Positions 1 to 11,236 of a stretch of DNA of 29,614 bases are shown in pieces. The stretch is taken from positions 1 through 29,614 of the forward strand of contig ADNK01002567.1 of the NCBI GenBank assembly GCA_000320545.1, given 5' to 3'. The stretch's first letter is position 1. Every line of letters starts with the position of its first letter. The position numbers and the translations under genes were made by a program. Origin of the DNA: Bigelowiella natans CCMP2755. Its lineage: Eukaryota; Cercozoa; Chlorarachniophyceae. The notes beneath the pieces are model-generated. The model ran no database searches. It saw only the letters and a list, made by a program, of their open reading frames with translations, and was not told where the DNA came from.

Positions 1-61
1 CCCCCCCTTTTTCCCTGCCTTTTCTTCTCCCAAAGATCCCACCAAATTTCACCTTCTTCAG

Positions 62-475
62 GGCGAGGACGCTGTTACAAAGTACATCCGCCCGGAGAAG
101 GCTGCATGTGAGTAGTCTCTTTCTTCCTTTCTTTGAGCAGTTGACCCCCGCCGATGGTGCACTAATCGGCCCGCTTTCGTGCTTCTGCGCTTTTGCAATG
201 TGACGACTGATCCAACAGCCAAGAGCGATAATGAGGACGATGTGAAGAACTCAATCTTCAGGCTGCCCCAGATCGCCCTCGATGCTACGGGTATTGGCGC
301 AGACCCAGGAGAGCATGGAGGAGAGATAGGGACGGGGGGGGGCTGAGAGAAAAGACTGCACACACGTTAATGAAAGACAGCATGCCGTACAAGAAGGGGG
401 TTGTAGTTTGAAAGAGGAGGCACCATAGGCGATGGTTTTGTTCTCGAAACTGGCGCGGAGATCGATGTCGTTTGA
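62..475 (+). CDS. 3' exons of an unrecognised gene, partial at the left edge
   Basis: Three candidate exons keep phase: 62-107 (after cttcttcag, donor gtgagt at 108), 219-290 (after ccaacag, donor gtattg) and 429-475 (after accatag), ending at TGA 473-475. The visible C-terminus runs GEDAVTKYIRPEKAAS, KSDNEDDVKNSIFRLPQIAL, DATGDGFVLETGAEIDVV. It is acidic in the middle, then mixed hydrophobic. I do not recognise a domain. The 5' part lies outside the window. An alternative is that the second exon reads on to a TGA at 344-346 through a poly-G run, giving a Gly-rich tail; the spliced form looks more protein-like. The stop is only 54 bp before the HSP20 start codon on the same strand. Confidence 0.45.
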
Positions 476-529
476 ATTACCTCTCGAACGCGTAACTGAC
501 CTCCCCTTGCACTCCACTATAAAGGATTA

Positions 530-2032
530 ATGTCTGCGCGGCCAGACTCGTACCTGCCCCCAGTGGACGTCATTCGGAGAGATCAGGTAGACATCGGAAA
601 GGGGGAAGGAAGCTAGTAGTAATAGTAGTAGTAGCAGTAGCAGAATGGTAGTAGTTGTTGTAGCAGTAGTAGTACTACTACTAGTAGTAGTAGTAGCAGC
701 TGTATAAAGCATTAGCGAAGGTCTTACTGATGGCGACACCCAAACTCCATCTCTACTAATAGCCACCAACACTGTGAGAGAGGGGGGGGGGGGGGGTTTA
801 GAAAGAGAAGAACAGAGGAGAGAGCGGGGGAAGAGAAAATAGAGAGAGATAGAGAAAGAGAGAGAAACTTTCTGTATCATCAATATAACCAGAGCGATAT
901 TATAATCAATGATCAGGAGTACCGCATCTTGATGGATATCCCGGGAATGACAAAGAGCGACATAACTCTTAATCGGCAGAATGTCATCTCTATCATCAAA
1001 GGTACCACCGAGAGAACTGCAACCGCGCTGTTGGTAGGGAGCAGTAGTAAGAGGGCCCGAAAAGACTTCAAAAATTAAAAAAAATCATACAAGACAAGCC
1101 TCAGATATATAGTGCTTGTCCTTGGAATAGGCGGGAAAACTAGCCAAGATCATGAATTCCCCTTCAAATATACCCAAAAACGAAGACGTCGCGTCATTGC
1201 TCTTGTTATTTGTTCTTGTTGTGTTATGTGTTATTAGGCAGGCGTGTTGCTCCATATGATCCAAGCAAAGTGGCCGTCTTGAAGCAGGTTGCGTGCCCGT
1301 TTGTGTGTGTGTTTGGTGTGTATGCATGTAAATGTTCCTCCTCCATCCATTGTCTCTTCTTCTTCTCCTCCTTCTTCTTCTTTTTCGTCATCGTCATCAT
1401 CATCATCATCATCATCATCATCTCATCGTCACTTCCAAACCACATCAACAGGAGAGACGCTATGGTGAATTTACAATGACGTACAGGATACCGGAATCCT
1501 ACGAGGTAGAGCCCTTGCGGTTCGAAGAAGATAGTTAGGAGTGAGCTTTATTCTTTCAATCCCTCGCTCTCTCTTCTCTTCCCCACCCTACATCCGTTCT
1601 TCGTCGTTTTCAGCGAAAGTGGAAGTGGTACGACGTTAAAGACGGCGTGCTGACGGTTGTATTCGAGGCTGATAACGAAGACGAAAAGGTATGATTTTGG
1701 GATGTATATGCTCGTAAGTGAGCGTGCATCATGATAACGAGGGAGGAGCGAAGGAATCTTACGCGCCAATAACCTCTCCGACACGTTGTTTATGGCGGTG
1801 TTTTTTTTTTTATTGTCTACTGCCTGCTTAGGTTCCTATTCACCCTGTGAACAGCAAGGACTGTGGCAACAACTTCCACCGCGAAAGCAGCAACGTGTAT
1901 GATAACGATGCGTCACATGCTGAGGAGATCCAGGCCGTTGACCACAATTGCGACGAATACAACAGTGCAAAGGCGTGTGAGGAACCGCAGGAGCGAAAAG
2001 GAGGAAATATTCAGCAAATTCAAGAAGTTTGA
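530..2032 (+). CDS. Small heat-shock protein, HSP20/alpha-crystallin family (6 exons, 181 aa)
   Basis: Proposed exons: 530-586, 893-1001, 1238-1287, 1452-1505, 1614-1688 and 1832-2032. All junctions keep phase. The N-terminus MSARPDSYLPPVDVIRRDQ leads into the alpha-crystallin domain: EYRILMDIPGMTKSDI (about residues 27-42), ITLNRQNVISIIKG, ERRYGEFTMTYRIPES (about 73-88) and the hallmark KDGVLTV. VPI just after the domain resembles the I-x-I/V anchor that docks sHSP subunits. sHSPs are ATP-independent holdases that form oligomers. The C-terminal extension (about 65 aa, acidic, four Cys, many Asn) is longer and more polar than usual. ATG 530 is chosen because its frame runs straight into the conserved PPVDVI segment and the first splice fits. 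No targeting peptide is visible, so it is probably cytosolic or nuclear. TATAAAG sits at 518-524, 12 bases or less before the ATG; it may be a core promoter or chance. Confidence 0.88.
587..892 (+). other. HSP20 intron 1 with purine/TAG simple repeats
   Basis: Donor gtagac at 587 and acceptor aaccag at 887-892. The intron holds a (TAG)n-type tract at about 612-700 that folds on itself (gtagtagtactactacta), a G run of about 16 at 781-796, and AGAG-rich sequence at 797-866. These tracts produce spurious ORFs such as a Ser/Thr/Leu-rich one on the minus strand. Confidence 0.7.
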
Positions 2033-3346
2033 ATACACACATTAATACAGCAAGAAGCACATGCACACGTATGTTTCAGCACGCTTTGTTGTGACATTTA
2101 GCACAGTGAAACATCATGTGCGCTTGATCAGTGCATGCAATCCATGACCAGGCATGTAGATCACTCTGTGCATCAACTTGGCATGGCATCTACATGCTCC
2201 GTCTGGACACACAATGAATTGAATGATGCGACTTCTCCGATGAGTTGCCTGAAGCGCACGTGGGATTGTCACAGGATGTCTCATTTTTGTCATTGTTTGT
2301 GATTGCATCAACGTGAGCGGTTGTGCGCTTGCATCGTCTTGCTGATCATGCATTTTGTCGTGTGCACACGACACCCACTAGCAATGAACAATGACCAATT
2401 GACAATGAACAATGATGATGAACTGCATTTCCAAAGTGCAATTGCCCACTAGCCACAGGAAAGAAATGACAAACACTGAGAACAATGATGAAAAACCACA
2501 TTTCCAGAGTGTGACAAGACACTTGTAGTGTGCAAAATGCAGCGCCTCGTACTAACTTTGGTGGGCTAGTGAGAACTAACTAGTGAAACAAAAAGGAATC
2601 CAGAATGGCATTCTAGCCACTCCTCCATTCCTAGAACAATGAACAATGAACAATGAAACAATGAAACAATGAAACAATGAAACAATGATGAAGAACTACA
2701 TTTCCAAAATGTTGCAAGACATTTGCAGTGTGCAAAATGCAGTGCCTCGAACTGGCTTCAGTGAGGACTGTGACTAGCAAATCAACTAGCTGGTTTGAAC
2801 AATGATGAAGAACTACATTTCCAAAATGCAACAAGACATTAAATCTGGACAAAGGAGAAGAAATGTGAAGTCCATTTTTCCGTCGGCGATGAACAGTTTC
2901 AAGATCACACGGTGTTTTCCAATCGCGACAAGACATTCTGGGCAAAAACAAACACGGTTTCGCCGTTTTAGCAGCCCAAAAACCGCCGCAAAGGGGTCCA
3001 CCTCTCGTTTCACCAGGTGCGACAAGGGCCCGTTGTCGTTTGAATGTTTTCCCAACGATTTTTGGTCTTACACAAGTCTTTGGTGCAGCATGTAGAGACT
3101 TGATTCAGGAGTAACTGTTCCGAAACCGCCGCCTGTTCCTTGCTTTTGCTTGCGCCCCTGCCCCCCCCACAAATCCTCCCTCCTCCCCCTTCAGCCCTAC
3201 CCCAAAATCTATCGACCCCCTTTGCCATTTGCGAGGAGAAACAACCAAAGGGAAGATAATTAGGAGATCGTTGTCCCTGTTCTCTTTCTTCCCGTATGCG
3301 CGATGACCGGGTAGTATGAAGCAGCCAAAAAACCCTCAACCGTGAT
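2033..3346. other. Intergenic spacer between HSP20 and the next + gene
   Basis: No convincing gene. The left part (2033-2380) is AT/TG-rich unique sequence. The middle holds the repeat family listed separately. The right part (2846-3346) has short ORFs on both strands without recognisable domains. A C-rich tract at 3153-3194 followed by ttcag and the open stretch PYPKIYRPPLPFARRNNQRE (from 3195) could be an upstream exon of the next gene, but no donor gives a clean phase, so I did not include it. Confidence 0.5.
2408..2845. repeat. Degenerate repeat family, four copies, with an AACAATGAA micro-array
   Basis: A motif of the form aacaatgatgaagaactaca followed by tttccaaaatg recurs starting at about 2408, 2481, 2681 and 2798. 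Copies at 2481 and 2681 continue with the same downstream block (caagacacttgtagtgtgc / caagacatttgcagtgtgc, then aaaatgcag and cctcg). Spacing is irregular (73, 200, 117 bp) and copies differ by point changes. The 2681 copy is preceded by about seven tandem aacaatga(a)(a)c units from 2635 to 2690. There is no coding signal and no terminal inverted repeat. Confidence 0.75.
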
Positions 3347-4297
3347 ATGAACGTAAACAGGGTATCATCTCAAATTTTCTCCCTTTCTTACAAACCCCAT
3401 AGGATGCAGATCATGTCTCTACCCGTCGGACAGTGCCAGAGAACGAAAAATCTTCAAACGACGACCATGCGGCGGGCGCTGCCGCCGCTCCAAGGCGAGC
3501 TCTGTCTCTCAGCTGTCCAAGCCAGGTTGCCAGTAATATAGTCAACTCGTTTGATTGTTACTCGGTAGAATACTCTATTGGTATCCTTCTACCAATGACG
3601 ATGGCATCGCACCGTTGAAAACAAAACTATTCTCCGCATAAAACAGGCATACGAGGAGTATGAGCAGAGGTCTCAGAATTATCGTGACCACGCTGATCAT
3701 CGCCCCATTCTAGCCACGAGCGACTTCTCCAGAATAAGGTCAGATATGTGTCCTCGATTTCCCCCTCACAGTAGATATGCGTTCGTTCGTGAGGGTGGGC
3801 AAAAACGTGCCTTAATTTTTTCAGATCCAAGAGAGAAACTTCGACCCGAACAAGCTCATATCAGAAGATCATGCTAAGGTCTCATCATAAAAGAAAATAT
3901 AGCGTCCGACAATGCTGTCACAGGCAAACAGGAGATGGTAGTGAGTGCAAGCTTATCTCCTCCCCCCTTCCCCTGTTCTTTTGAAATTTCAGACTGTTCC
4001 AACGCGGTCTTCAAATTATCCGCAGGTGGCCTATTGATATTCGTTATATGCTTTGACAGTAAATGTTAATCTTTGTCTGTCCTTTTCAGCGCAAACTACA
4101 TTTAATGATTCGCCAGCTTGCAAAATCCCCTGCGCAGCATCGTCCGCTCTCTCAACATGCGACGATTCTTAACGACAATTACGCCAGTTCTCTTGAGGGG
4201 GAAAGAGGCAAATTAGAACTGGAAGGTTGTTAAGCTTCTCGTCCATCACCACCATCATCAGTATCATCATTACTATATAATCATTATCACCAATCAG

Positions 4298-4329
<32 letters not shown>

Positions 4330-7300
4330 GTATAATAATCCTCATCACAAATAACGCAACTAGAAACCGCTGTGCGAACACCGGAGGCCAAGAAGAATGG
4401 TGTTGCCGCACACGACCGGCCACAAGTACAGCACAACCTAGCCGTCCAGAACGAGACGAAAAGCGACGACGCGGCGACAGCAGTCCTCTCTCGCAGCCGT
4501 GTATATCAGTTTACGCCTCTAATGCGTGACACCGCAAGTCCTTCTGCAGTCTCTAGACCTATGAAAAAAGGCAAAAAGTCTGGACTTCAAGCAGGGCGGT
4601 TCCGAGTTGACCCCCTCAATCCGCAGAGGAAATCGGCAGAGATCTACCAGAAGCTGTTCAGCGATGATGGCTGCCACCCGAGTGGTGCTGCAAATAGCAC
4701 CGCCATCGAGCCCAAGCAGACTACTTCCAAAAAGCGGAGTAGTATTGCCACCCCGCCACCTTCCGCCCCTTCTAATTTATTCAGAATAAAGGGGATGCGC
4801 CCCGCAACAACTTCCTCGGTATCGAGACCGCTTGCACCAACGAGCCCTTCTGCGACTGGCCCGACATCGGCAGCAAGGTCGAACGACGTTGTTGTGCCCA
4901 TTGCGGCAGATGCGACGCTCCCGTCCCTCGTTGATCATGCTAGCAGCGCCCTGAGCACAAGCAGTAAAATTGACAATCGAAGACGAAGGAGAGGCGGCCG
5001 AAGGCTTCTCACTACTGAAGCTTCTATAAGGGAAGAGGAGTCCCCACAGGAGGCCTGCGTGCTTGATAATGGTGGAAGTAAAGGGGGGGGCAGGAGGAGG
5101 GCTCCAGGATCAGCAGCGAATGTAAAGGTGCCTCTTGTTGCTACTCCCATAACCATTTCAGCTTCCTCGGCCGCTATACGCGGCGGTGACAACAATGAAA
5201 TCGAGAGGAGAGCGAGGGCCAAAAATCTGGGAGACAGCAGTCCATCGACACAGCGCGAAGCCCATTACAGCAGGGCTCTATCCCCCCTCTCCTTGTTAGG
5301 AAACCAGAAATACAGCGAAGAAACTACGGGGGACGGGAGGCGGATAAAGGGTGAAAGTCAACATGCCCACGGCTATGGAGCGAGAAGATCGCCTTCTCCT
5401 ACGACTCTATCGCCGGAGTATTACGATACCCCCCCCTCTCACGATGTGGTGTTTATCAACGACGACACAGTTGATGGCATCAACGCAGGAGATGGTGGTG
5501 GCAGAATGCGGCAGATGGCCGCCATTGAGGAGGGGTCGGAAGAACACGACAGGTTTGATCGTGCTGCTACGAGATGCTGACTGCTCACCTGTCATTGGCT
5601 GATATATGTCTTGTGTATGTGCAGATGGAAGTTCAACTTGCAAGATTTCTCTCCCAGCTTCCGCGCCGCGATTAGCCCGCTGACGCAAGGCGCTTTGGGC
5701 AGAGATGAAGCTGCTCCTGCTTTGGCAGGACCACGCATCGAAGAAGGCAGGTCAAGGATCCCCCTTCACTATTCCCCCGCCTCAAGTGTAGGAGGAACAG
5801 CTGCCGCAACTAGATACAATCCCATAGAACTTCCAAGAGTAAATCTTGACGGCCAGGTATTTGAGATATGAGCTACGTCGCGTTGGCGTCACCATCATCA
5901 TCGTCGTCGTTGTCGTCGTCGCCGTCTTTGTGGAGCTCTTGACGTTCGTGTCCTTTGTTGTCATGGATGCTATACAGGCCGAAAAGATCCTGATGAACCT
6001 CACCAGGGAGGCTGAGGTAGTGCTTAGATTTAGATTTCTCCCATATCTGTTGCGAAACGATTGATTGGGGAAATGGGGTGTCCTCTTCCTCTCTTCGATC
6101 TTTGATATATTGCTAATTTCTTCTGTTTCACAGAGACTGAACTACACCGAGAAGCCTTCCAAGACATTTAGCTTCGGTCAGCACTTGGGCAAGGTAAAAA
6201 AACAAAAAACAGACGGAATACACTATGTATTCATATAAACACACACGCGCTGTGTGTGTGGTGTACATATATGTTTGTATGTCTGATTTTTATAATTGCT
6301 TCCAATTGCGCAGAGAACCAAGAATCTCTTTGTGGAGAGGGAGAAGAGGATGCACCATTCTGCACCGAAAATGAACGCGGCGGTATTTACTTCAGAACAC
6401 AGGAAGCCAAAGGCGACGGCAGTGAAGATACCCATGATACCGGCCAAAATCGGGCTGGAACCCGTCCGGGAGGATGTCTATCCCCTATCACAGAAAGTAG
6501 TGGCGACAACGATCTAATATGTCTTCACCTTCCTCCATACCCTGTTCTTTCTTCTCACTCCCCCGCCCCCTCTCTTGCACACATACACACTCTCACACAC
6601 TCAACGCACATACCTTTCAGCTTGAGGTACCGAAAAGTGCAGTCACGGACAGCAGCAAGATGAGTGGTGATAGCGGTGGCGGAGGTGCTACCAGGACCTT
6701 GTTCCAAGGAGGTGGGGGGAGGGGCTACCTAAAACGGAAGAAGCAGAATCAAACTCCTTTCAAATTCGACAGTAGCAGCAATATTTACCATTATAGCGAC
6801 GTGCCACGGCAGCAGATTCCTTCCAATGGTCTGCGAGGAGACGGAGAGAGCAACGACGGAAAGGAGCAAACCAACAGGGGAAGAATAGCGCGAAGCTCAC
6901 CGGTTTGTTAAGTCCATAGTATACCCTATCAGTAGCTCTGAGCACCGCATCCTTAACGCACCTGTTGCTGCTGCTTTGCTATCAACAACATGATGTCAGA
7001 CCGAATCTCTCAAGAAACTCTAACATTGCCGTTTTCCTTCGCCTGTTTCACCCGCCAGGTGACCACAACAGATATCCTACGCATGGCCCGGCCAACAACG
7101 GCCGACGGGCTAGTTCAGGCTATGGGAAGCGCTGGAATACCGTGTAGAAAGGACAGCTCCATTACCAATCCTGGTGGCAACGAAAGCAACGCTGCTCTTC
7201 AGAGGAGGCAGCGCCAGCAGCGCGGCAGCATGTCATCGGCGTCGTTCTCTTTCGATTCCTCTTCAAGTAGCGTCCATCAGAAGGACAACGCGCCTCATTC

Positions 7301-7657
7301 TCTCTTTCCCAGCCGGCTAGCGGAGGCGAAAGATGCGATGGATGCAAGGGAGTCCAAGGGGGCTAAAACTCGAGCAGCCAGAGCGCTATCATCACAGGCC
7401 CGCGGCCCGCTTTCTGCTTCATTTCCAGATACTAAGCTGTCCCCCCCCAATACATCCAGTCCTCAAAAACGTACGAGAAGAAGAAGAAGAAGAAGAGGAA
7501 GAATAAGAGGAAGAATAAGAATACAGCAACGCCGACACCAACAACAACAAGAGCAATAGGAACGACAGCCATAGCTATGAAGATGATGATATCGATAATT
7601 GTTGAATGAGTGATGAAATTACTCTCTCTCTCTCTCTCTCTCTCCCTCTGTGCATGT

Positions 7658-7699
<42 letters not shown>

Positions 7700-8230
7700 G
7701 TGCGTGTGTGCGATTTACCTTAGATGGAACAATAAACGAGCTGACGTCGAAGCTCCTTGCTTCCCATCCCCGCGCGTCTCATCGTGATAGCAAAAGCGAG
7801 CATACAAGGGGAAAGGGGCCTGGGAAGAGCAAGAGTTCTCCGTCGGATAGGATGCGTGCACAGAGCCACAACACTAAGCGAAGAGAAGAAATGAAGAAAA
7901 AAATGGTTGCTGACGGGGGTTTCGGGATTATATGTGGGCACACGATCACCCGCGAGGAAGAAGGAGCAGCCAAACCTAAACCCTCATCGCCCACAGCGCT
8001 CAATCTCAGCTCGGAGGCAACAAGGCAGCATTTGTCTGACGAGCTGAACCCAAGAAATGCTGCCACGGCAACGGGGAAAGGGGAGAGGACGCCGAAAGCA
8101 CCCAGAGGCCATTTGCTTAGGAAGGTAACCGCACTATGCTGCGAGAAAATTAGAGAGCGACAAGAAGAAGAAATGGGACTCCGAGGATGGTGATGGTGAT
8201 GTGATGGTGATGGTGATGATGATAATGATT

Positions 8231-8276
<46 letters not shown>

Positions 8277-9105
8277 ATATATACACATATATGTACATGT
8301 ATATTGGCCTCAAAATAGGTGTGGGTTTCGATGAGTCCAAAGTCATCCAAGAGAAGAACCGCCACCAGCAAGAGCAATTCTGACACAACCATCGTAGCAT
8401 CGGCGGCTGGAAGTGGTGATGCGGAGACAGTTGCGCGTATTGACCGGGGTGTGAAAGATGGTGTAGGAGGTGGGAGAGGGCATTATAGTAATGATAACGG
8501 CATAATAGGAATCCAGTCAGTGTCGTTATCACACAAGACGGGGGGTATGAGAGGCAGGAGGCCGAAGGCCCTCTCCTCCTCCACTGGGGATCTTCGCGCA
8601 CTGCAGCTCAGACAGAAGATGCAAAGGAGGCAGCAGCTCCAACAGCATGGTAGCGCAGTATTTGATGTGATGTGATGCTTGGGGAAGGGTGGGGTGTGCA
8701 AAAGAGTTTGAGCTGGGGAGGCGTCCCTTTTGGTGAGGGGATTATTAGCTTACAACTAATATTTCGAGATTGTATGGTGTTCAACATCGATGAGTCGAGC
8801 TCAGACTAGTGGTATACGCTAACCACAGGATCCCCACATCAATTGAAGACGTTACTGACAGCGACTAAGCTGAAAGATAACAGCACAGAAGACAACTCTT
8901 TCTCGGGTAGAAGTATCTATTATAGGAAGGCAGAGAGCATGGCAGGGAGAGCAAATCCTGCAGTCGAAAAGCGCCTTGGATTGAAGGAAGTGCTTAGAGA
9001 CCAAAGACAAGCTACGGAGGTTACTCGACAACAACAGCGACGGCACATTTAAAAATCATAGTGCTTTTCTTGTATATCTCATGCGGTGATTGTGTGTGTA
9101 TCTGA

Positions 9106-9136
<31 letters not shown>

Positions 9137-9872
9137 TGTGCGTGTGTGTGTTCGGTGAGTAGGATGCCCTAGCTGGAATAGCGCAAGCTCATGCCCAGCG
9201 TAACACCGGAAGGTTAGCTTCGGCGGCTTCAAAATCCCCTGGGCTCACAAGTAACGAAATTGATGAATAAGTTATCTATGAAAGGCGCACACCATGCCGG
9301 AAACCAAAAAAGTCAAGAGAATTCATTCTTTCCCCCTCCCATAGTCTCCATCACTCCTTTATGCATTCATTGTTGTATCCATCATACAAGCAATCTTATC
9401 TGCCTTGCTATTATTTTCCCCTGTGCTTGGCCAACATCGGTGATTACGGTCAAAAATTAGCAGGCGATCTTTGTTATTACCGGCTTGCTGGACAGGTGGA
9501 GAGAAGCTTCGGGGTCGGAAGGATCGGCCACCCGCGAACGATAGGCGGCGGCGCCGATAGAAGCGACGAGAAAAACGCTAGAAGTAATAAAGAGCGGGTC
9601 AAAAAGACACAACGAACTGTAGTAGTCGCTGATATTACGGGAAGGATAGAGACTCTTGGGCAGAGAGCAAGCAGGATACAAGCTAAGAACCGTATTCATA
9701 GCTCCTCCGGACATGGGGTGAGGACTGACCCCGATGTTCTTGATGGCGCAGCTGCTTCTACTCCTGGTTGGAGATTTGCGGTTAAACGGCCTGTCTCGGC
9801 AGCATTTGCAAAGCTGGTGGGCAGGAGAAAGGACGCTGAAAGGATGTCAACACCGCATATCGTAGCGCAGGG
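3347..9872 (+). CDS. Large basic low-complexity protein of unknown function, about 17 exons, about 1,400 aa
   Basis: Phase-consistent exons: 3347-3352 (Met-Asn only), 3403-3525, 3647-3738, 3836-3878 (or from 3825), 4090-4225, 4364-5552, 5625-5856, 5978-6016, 6134-6193, 6314-6496, 6621-6902, 7059-7470, 7724-8124, 8319-8649, 8829-9019, 9163-9250, 9461-9872. The product is rich in Ser, Arg, Lys, Ala, Pro and Gly with long disordered stretches. More ordered parts are AYEEYEQRSQNYRDHADHRP (exon 3), RKLHLMIRQLAKSPAQHRP (exon 5) and the cluster AEKILMNLTREAE, RLNYTEKPSKTFSFGQHLGK, RTKNLFVEREKRMHHSAPKM (exons 8-10), which is the best candidate for a conserved core. I recognise no family. Nuclear or cytoskeletal scaffold roles would fit the composition, but that is a guess. 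The start is tentative (the first exon is six bases) and so is the end: the last exon can read on to a stop near 10008 through a microsatellite, or splice at 9873. Several donors are GTC (3739, 3879). Alternatives: two genes, or earlier stops at 9050 or 9268 if the last introns are wrong. Confidence 0.6.
4245..4340. repeat. (CAT)n microsatellite in an intron
   Basis: The imperfect CAT/CAG trinucleotide tract occupies most of the 138-base intron between exons 4090-4225 and 4364-5552, with ten clean CAT units at 4297-4328. On the minus strand it yields a spurious Met-rich ORF. Confidence 0.85.
7622..7712. repeat. (CT)n then (GT)n microsatellites in an intron
   Basis: A clean CT run at 7622-7644 is followed by GT dinucleotides at 7662-7712. 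Both lie between the donor gtacga at 7471 and the acceptor ttaccttag at 7723. They act as pyrimidine-rich and spacer sequence near the acceptor. Confidence 0.9.
8184..8306. repeat. (GATGGT)n, (CA)n and TACACATA array in an intron
   Basis: Three simple arrays sit side by side inside the intron 8125-8318: a GATGGT/GAT tract (8184-8229), a CA tract (8234-8270) and a mixed ATACACATAT/ATGTACATGT block that is partly self-complementary. Confidence 0.9.
9091..9151. repeat. (TG)n microsatellite
   Basis: TG tract with a few interruptions in the proposed intron 9020-9162. The intron ends ggtgagtag just before the open frame DALAGIAQAHAQRN. Confidence 0.85.
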
Positions 9873-9882
9873 GTATGAAGAG

Positions 9883-10040
<158 letters not shown>

Positions 10041-10311
10041 CGCGTCGCAAGATGAAGCAGCTCATGCGTGTGTGTGCACCTGCTGGCTTATATTCCTAGC
10101 CCATAGCAGAGAACTGTGAACTGGAGTCACATCTTCTATTTCAAAGCATCACATCATGCTATCATCGTAAAAAACTTGTTGTACATGCTGTGCCGCTAAC
10201 TGCGCTGAATAACATAGCTATAACTAGCATTCCATTGCTAGCAGTCTAGCGGTTATTGATGTGTGTGTGTGTGTATGTGTGTGTGCGTGTATACACATTC
10301 CACATGTTTAT

Positions 10312-10349
<38 letters not shown>

Positions 10350-10957
10350 CCATATGTACATGTGCACTTGTGCACACAGCCTGCTGACAGAACAGGGCCA
10401 CATGCGCATGAGCGCATATAAACGCATGCGTACTGCCAATAAGCTGTCACATTTCTGCAACAGGTGGCCCTATAGTTTGACAAATAATACAGCAGGTAGT
10501 ATCGTAGGCGCGTTCTTTTACGATCTATCGGTGGATGGCACTGCGCTGCACCGCTAGCGTAGCTCGATTCGACTGCTATTGACACAATGTATATCGTATA
10601 TAATAAAAATTCACAGCACAAGCGTAGCGCTGTAGCCGCTGCCCTACATAGCTAGATATTAGGATGCATGTTTGATGACTATTGAAAAATTGTAGTAATC
10701 ATTTCATTACATTCGTCTCATAATATACATTCTTTATACGTTGTACACTTCTGGAGCGTTCAATCATCCTTCGCACAAGCCACAGTGATTAGCAACCATG
10801 CTGTAATATATAATAGTGTAACCGTGTCATATTATTCATGATATAATGTACAGCGCATATGCCGACCCTTATTGGGTCGATTTCATAGCATCTAATCCAT
10901 TTAGATGTTTGCTCCTCCACTATTGACAGAAGGCCCAATGGACAATAACGACCTGAA
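10041..10957. other. Convergent 3' spacer between the large + gene and the LRRCC1-like gene
   Basis: No coding signal seen. It is AT-rich unique sequence with a GT/CA hairpin-capable block at 10260-10344 (separate entry) and ataataaaa at about 10598-10606, which might serve as a poly(A) signal for a + transcript. Short ORFs here are microsatellite translations. Confidence 0.55.
10260..10344. repeat. Facing (GT)n and (CA)n tracts
   Basis: A GT tract (10260-10290) faces a CA tract (10312-10344) across about 21 bases containing gtatacacattccacatg. The two tracts are reverse complements, so a second hairpin is possible. Unlike the palindrome at 9883-10040, the flanks are not inverted copies. Confidence 0.85.
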
Positions 10958-11189
10958 TTAGAAGCACTCATCGATATGAACACCTAAACGATGATACAAA
11001 CTCATGATTTGGGACCTTGCTAGGTGCATCGTACGCTTTTTATGTTGCTGAAGCTCTTTCAGCAGTGATCTCATCTCGTTTTCAGTTTGGTTAACCTTGT
11101 GTGCATACGCAATATTTTCAATAGTGTTCTCAATTCTCTTTGTATAATTCCTGCAACTTGAATAAATTCTCCCCCTCCTTCCCTCTCTC

Positions 11190-11236
<47 letters not shown>

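Noticed and set aside
431-492. ATG at 431 with MVLFSKLARRSMSFELPLER as a mitochondrial presequence for HSP20
   Set aside because: The frame would end in phase 0 at the donor gtaact, but the next exon containing DSYLPPVDVI needs phase 1. ATG 530 reads directly into it instead.
527-883. Minus-strand ORF rich in Ser, Thr and Leu
   Set aside because: It is a translation of TAG and AGAG simple repeats within HSP20 intron 1.
1506-1538. Continuation of HSP20 exon 4 into EVEPLRFEEDS
   Set aside because: It would make the alpha-crystallin domain too long before KDGVLTV and no phase-correct donor follows. Splicing at 1505 gives the usual 11-residue spacing.
2408-2845. CRISPR-like array
   Set aside because: The units are degenerate, spacing is irregular, and the genome is eukaryotic.
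7471-7559. Poly-Arg and Gln-rich end of an open frame as a real C-terminus
   Set aside because: A donor gtacga at 7471 joins in phase to 7724; the RRRRRR/QQQQ stretch is an AGA/CAA repeat in the intron.
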